In this document: positions 5,448 to 6,946 of the stretch, piece after piece
Position numbering within the stretch: position 1 is the stretch's first letter
Layout: every line of letters starts with the position of its first letter
Source: Synergistaceae bacterium
GTDB lineage: Bacteria > Synergistota > Synergistia > Synergistales > Aminobacteriaceae
Direction of reading: 5' to 3'
Length of the DNA stretch: 6,946 nucleotides
Assembly (NCBI GenBank): GCA_031289165.1
Contig: JAITPZ010000119.1
Coordinates: 1-6,946, forward strand
The notes under the pieces: generated by a model
What the model saw: the letters and a program-made list of their open reading frames with translations, nothing else
Database searches by the model: none
What the model was told of the DNA's origin: nothing
Position numbers and translations under genes: made by a program

Positions 5448-6623
5448 ATGACGAAGGACCAATTTGAAACGACCCTCATTCATGGGGCTTTTGGCGTGGA
5501 TGGAAGCACGGGGGCCCTTACGGCGCCTATTTACCAGACCGCGACGTATCGACAGTTCGAACTCGGCGTTGAGCAACCGTTCGACTACAGCCGAGCGGGA
5601 AACCCCACGCGTCGGGTACTTGAACAACAGATCGCCCTGCTGGAGGAGGGGCATTCCGGTTATGCCTTCGCCTCGGGCATGGCCGCGATCACGGCGGTGC
5701 TTTTCCTTTTTGGCGGCGGGGATGAAATTTTGATCCCGTGTGATCTGTACGGCGGATCCTTTCGCCTTCTGAACACGCACTTCAAAAACTTCGGTGTGAC
5801 CTGGCGCATCGTGGACACCACAGACCCCGTTGCTCTGGAAGCCGCCTTTTCCGCGAACACGAAGGCCGTTCTTCTGGAGACGCCCACGAACCCGACCCTT
5901 CAGGTGAGCGATATCGCCGAGGTGGCGCGTATCGCGCATCGGCACGGCGCGCTCGTGATTGCGGACAACACCTTTCTCTCTCCTTACCTTCAGCGGCCTC
6001 TCGCATTGGGAGCCGACATCGTCGTTCACAGCGCCACTAAATACATCGGCGGTCATAACGACGTGCTGGCGGGTCTTGTAGTGGTGAAAACCCCGGATCT
6101 GGCCGAGCGCCTTCTTCTCATTCAGAAATCTTCGGGCGGCGTTTTGGGGCCCTTCGATTGCTATCTGCTGCTGCGCGGACTCAAGACCCTCGCCATTCGC
6201 ATGGACCGCGAGGTGGAAAGCGCGACCGTCATCGCGCACTGGCTGAAAGACCATTCGAACGTGGATCGGGTGTTCTATCCCGGCCTGGAAAGTGACCGGG
6301 GCTACGCCGTCCAGACCCGGCAGGCAAGCGGGGCGGGCGGACTGCTTTCGTTCGAGCTGAATGAGGCCTGTTCCCTGCCGGCGTTTTTTTCCGCGATGCG
6401 CGTCATCACGCTGGCGGAGAGCTTGGGCTCCGTGGAATCGATGGCCTGCCACCCGGCCACAATGTCCCACGCCTCGCTTTCGCCGGAGATGCGGGCGCAG
6501 ATGGGAATTTCCGATCGCCTGGTGCGCCTCGCCATTGGCCTGGAGGGGATCGAATCCCTCAAAGAAGACCTCGAGGGAGCCTTCGCCGCGGCCGTGGCAA
6601 AAATCGCCGGGAAGGGTGATTGA
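5448..6623 (+). CDS. metB: cystathionine gamma-synthase-family PLP enzyme (transsulfuration)
   Basis: A 391-residue fold-type I PLP enzyme of the Cys/Met metabolism family, normal length for the family. It joins or cleaves cystathionine-type thioethers in the cytoplasm; gamma-synthase would use an activated homoserine and cysteine (or sulfide). The PLP lysine is Lys198 in HSATKYIGGHND, Asp173 (IADNT) contacts the pyridine ring, and Tyr47/Arg49 (YSRAGNPTR) reach across the dimer to the phosphate. Tyr101 (DLYGG) stacks on PLP, and AESLGSVESMACHPATMSHAS (residues about 323-343) binds substrate. YGG rather than a YGC motif argues against methionine gamma-lyase. Synthase, lyase and O-acylhomoserine sulfhydrylase are hard to separate by eye. 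The Met-codon attenuator upstream favours a methionine biosynthetic role. GGGAG (5433-5437) and GAAGG precede the ATG. No clear terminator follows. Confidence 0.92.
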   Translation: MTKDQFETTLIHGAFGVDGSTGALTAPIYQTATYRQFELGVEQPFDYSRAGNPTRRVLEQQIALLEEGHSGYAFASGMAAITAVLFLFGGGDEILIPCDLYGGSFRLLNTHFKNFGVTWRIVDTTDPVALEAAFSANTKAVLLETPTNPTLQVSDIAEVARIAHRHGALVIADNTFLSPYLQRPLALGADIVVHSATKYIGGHNDVLAGLVVVKTPDLAERLLLIQKSSGGVLGPFDCYLLLRGLKTLAIRMDREVESATVIAHWLKDHSNVDRVFYPGLESDRGYAVQTRQASGAGGLLSFELNEACSLPAFFSAMRVITLAESLGSVESMACHPATMSHASLSPEMRAQMGISDRLVRLAIGLEGIESLKEDLEGAFAAAVAKIAGKGD

Positions 6624-6661
6624 CATCAGGTTGCTTTCATTCGATACTCAGTTATTTTAAA

Positions 6662-6692
6662 GAATTTAATTCCGGAATATTTCGTTAAATTT
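6662..6692. repeat. nested inverted repeat after the PLP-enzyme gene
   Basis: AATTTAA (6663-6669) and TTAAATT (6685-6691) are exact inverted copies and enclose a second palindrome, ATTCCGGAAT (6669-6678). The feature begins about 40 bases after the stop codon. No T tract follows, so it is a poor intrinsic terminator; it may still stabilise the 3' end. Apart from this, 6624-6768 holds a GAATG/CATTC dyad (6713-6729) and no gene I can support. Confidence 0.3.
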
Positions 6693-6768
6693 GGATGAAT
6701 CCGGCTCTCTGTGAATGTTCGTGGCATTCTTCCGGGATCTTATCGTGGATTTGGGACGCTTTAAGGAC

Positions 6769-6797
6769 TTGACAGGAGGGATTTGCGCCTGTAGAAT
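6769..6797 (+). promoter_or_regulatory. strong promoter of the tRNA transcript
   Basis: TTGACA (6769-6774), a 17-base spacer and TAGAAT (6792-6797, five of six) are close to the sigma-70 consensus. The start would fall near 6804, leaving about 30 bases of 5' leader to be trimmed before the tRNA-Thr. Strength and position match a stable-RNA promoter. Confidence 0.78.
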
Positions 6798-6833
6798 GCC
6801 AACCTGTACTGTGGGGTAGCCGAAGTGAAGCTT

Positions 6834-6909
6834 GCCGGTGTAGCTCAGTTGGTAGAGCAGCTGACTTGTAATCAGCAGGTCGTCCGTTCAAGTCGGATCG
6901 CCGGCTCCA
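6834..6909 (+). tRNA. tRNA-Thr (anticodon UGU)
   Basis: A complete 76-base cloverleaf with encoded CCA. The acceptor stem GCCGGTG pairs with CGCCGGC (one T-G pair). The D arm is GCTC/GAGC around AGTTGGTA. The anticodon stem GCTGA/TCAGC holds the loop CTTGTAA with anticodon TGT at 6867-6869. The T arm is GTCCG/CGGAT with loop TTCAAGT. The discriminator is T, followed by CCA at 6907-6909. It reads ACA and, by wobble, other Thr codons. Confidence 0.97.
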
Positions 6910-6931
6910 ATCAGGTAAAGCGTTTTGAAGT

Positions 6932-6946
6932 GGTAGGGTGGCCGAG
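6932..6946 (+). tRNA. start of a second tRNA, cut by window edge (probably tRNA-Tyr)
   Basis: GGTAGGGTGGCCGAG begins 22 bases after the tRNA-Thr. Taken as positions 1-15 it has the invariant T8 and A14, a purine at 15, and a GGTGGCCGAG start typical of long-variable-arm tRNAs (Tyr, Ser or Leu). Thr followed by Tyr is a common bacterial order near EF-Tu genes, so Tyr is the best guess. The anticodon is outside the window. Confidence 0.6.

Noticed and set aside
5424..6626. 400-codon open frame on the minus strand opposite the PLP-enzyme gene
   Set aside because: It mirrors a gene with full PLP-enzyme motifs; its translation is Arg/Gly/His-rich with no recognisable domain, as expected of an antisense shadow in GC-rich DNA.
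1..6946. CRISPR array, insertion sequence or prophage signature
   Set aside because: No spaced direct repeats, transposase motif, terminal inverted repeats or phage genes were seen; the tRNA end at 6909 shows no repeated copy elsewhere in the window.

Overview
The window reads as a chromosomal segment from an anaerobic, moderately GC-rich bacterium. The evidence is a siroheme sulfite reductase-like protein fused to a two-cluster ferredoxin domain, a TusA-family carrier of the kind found in anaerobes, a YgeY-type hydrolase known from anaerobic purine/selenium gene clusters, and GC-rich genes separated by AT-rich spacers with sigma-70-like promoters. An amino-acid-fermenting lineage such as Synergistota, or a GC-rich Firmicute, would fit. 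This placement is a guess from gene content, not a marker-based assignment.

Layout. Bases 1-1082 (minus) hold most of an M20 metallo-hydrolase that runs off the left edge. A 344-base AT-rich spacer carries its strong promoter and separates it from a divergent second M20 enzyme of the YgeY family (1427-2689, plus). That gene converges, 5 bases apart, on a metallo-beta-lactamase-fold hydrolase with a winged-helix tail (2695-3687, minus). A second divergent spacer carries promoters in both directions and leads into a two-gene operon (3971-5069, plus): a small sulfite reductase-like protein and a TusA-like carrier that overlap by 11 bases. A 378-base region (5070-5447) precedes a cystathionine gamma-synthase-family gene (5448-6623, plus). 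After that come a tRNA promoter, a complete tRNA-Thr(UGU), and the first 15 bases of another tRNA at the right edge.

The most interesting element is in 5070-5447. A promoter is followed by a well-translated 32-codon ORF in which five of seven consecutive codons (15-21) are Met and codon 23 is Cys. Next comes a textbook intrinsic terminator, and only then the PLP-enzyme gene. A 9-bp pairing between the bases just after the Met/Cys codons and the 5' arm of the terminator would form an antiterminator. A further pairing with the start of the leader ORF could sequester that antiterminator arm. This is the full anatomy of ribosome-mediated transcription attenuation responding to charged tRNA-Met. 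I see no SAM riboswitch or T-box here, which are the usual methionine controls in many Gram-positive and anaerobic bacteria.

Taken together, 3971-6623 looks like a small sulfur-assimilation region: sulfite (or a related oxyanion) reduction and sulfur handling next to transsulfuration into homocysteine/methionine, with the last step under its own methionine-sensing switch. The two peptidase-like genes and the metallo-beta-lactamase gene have no evident link to it.
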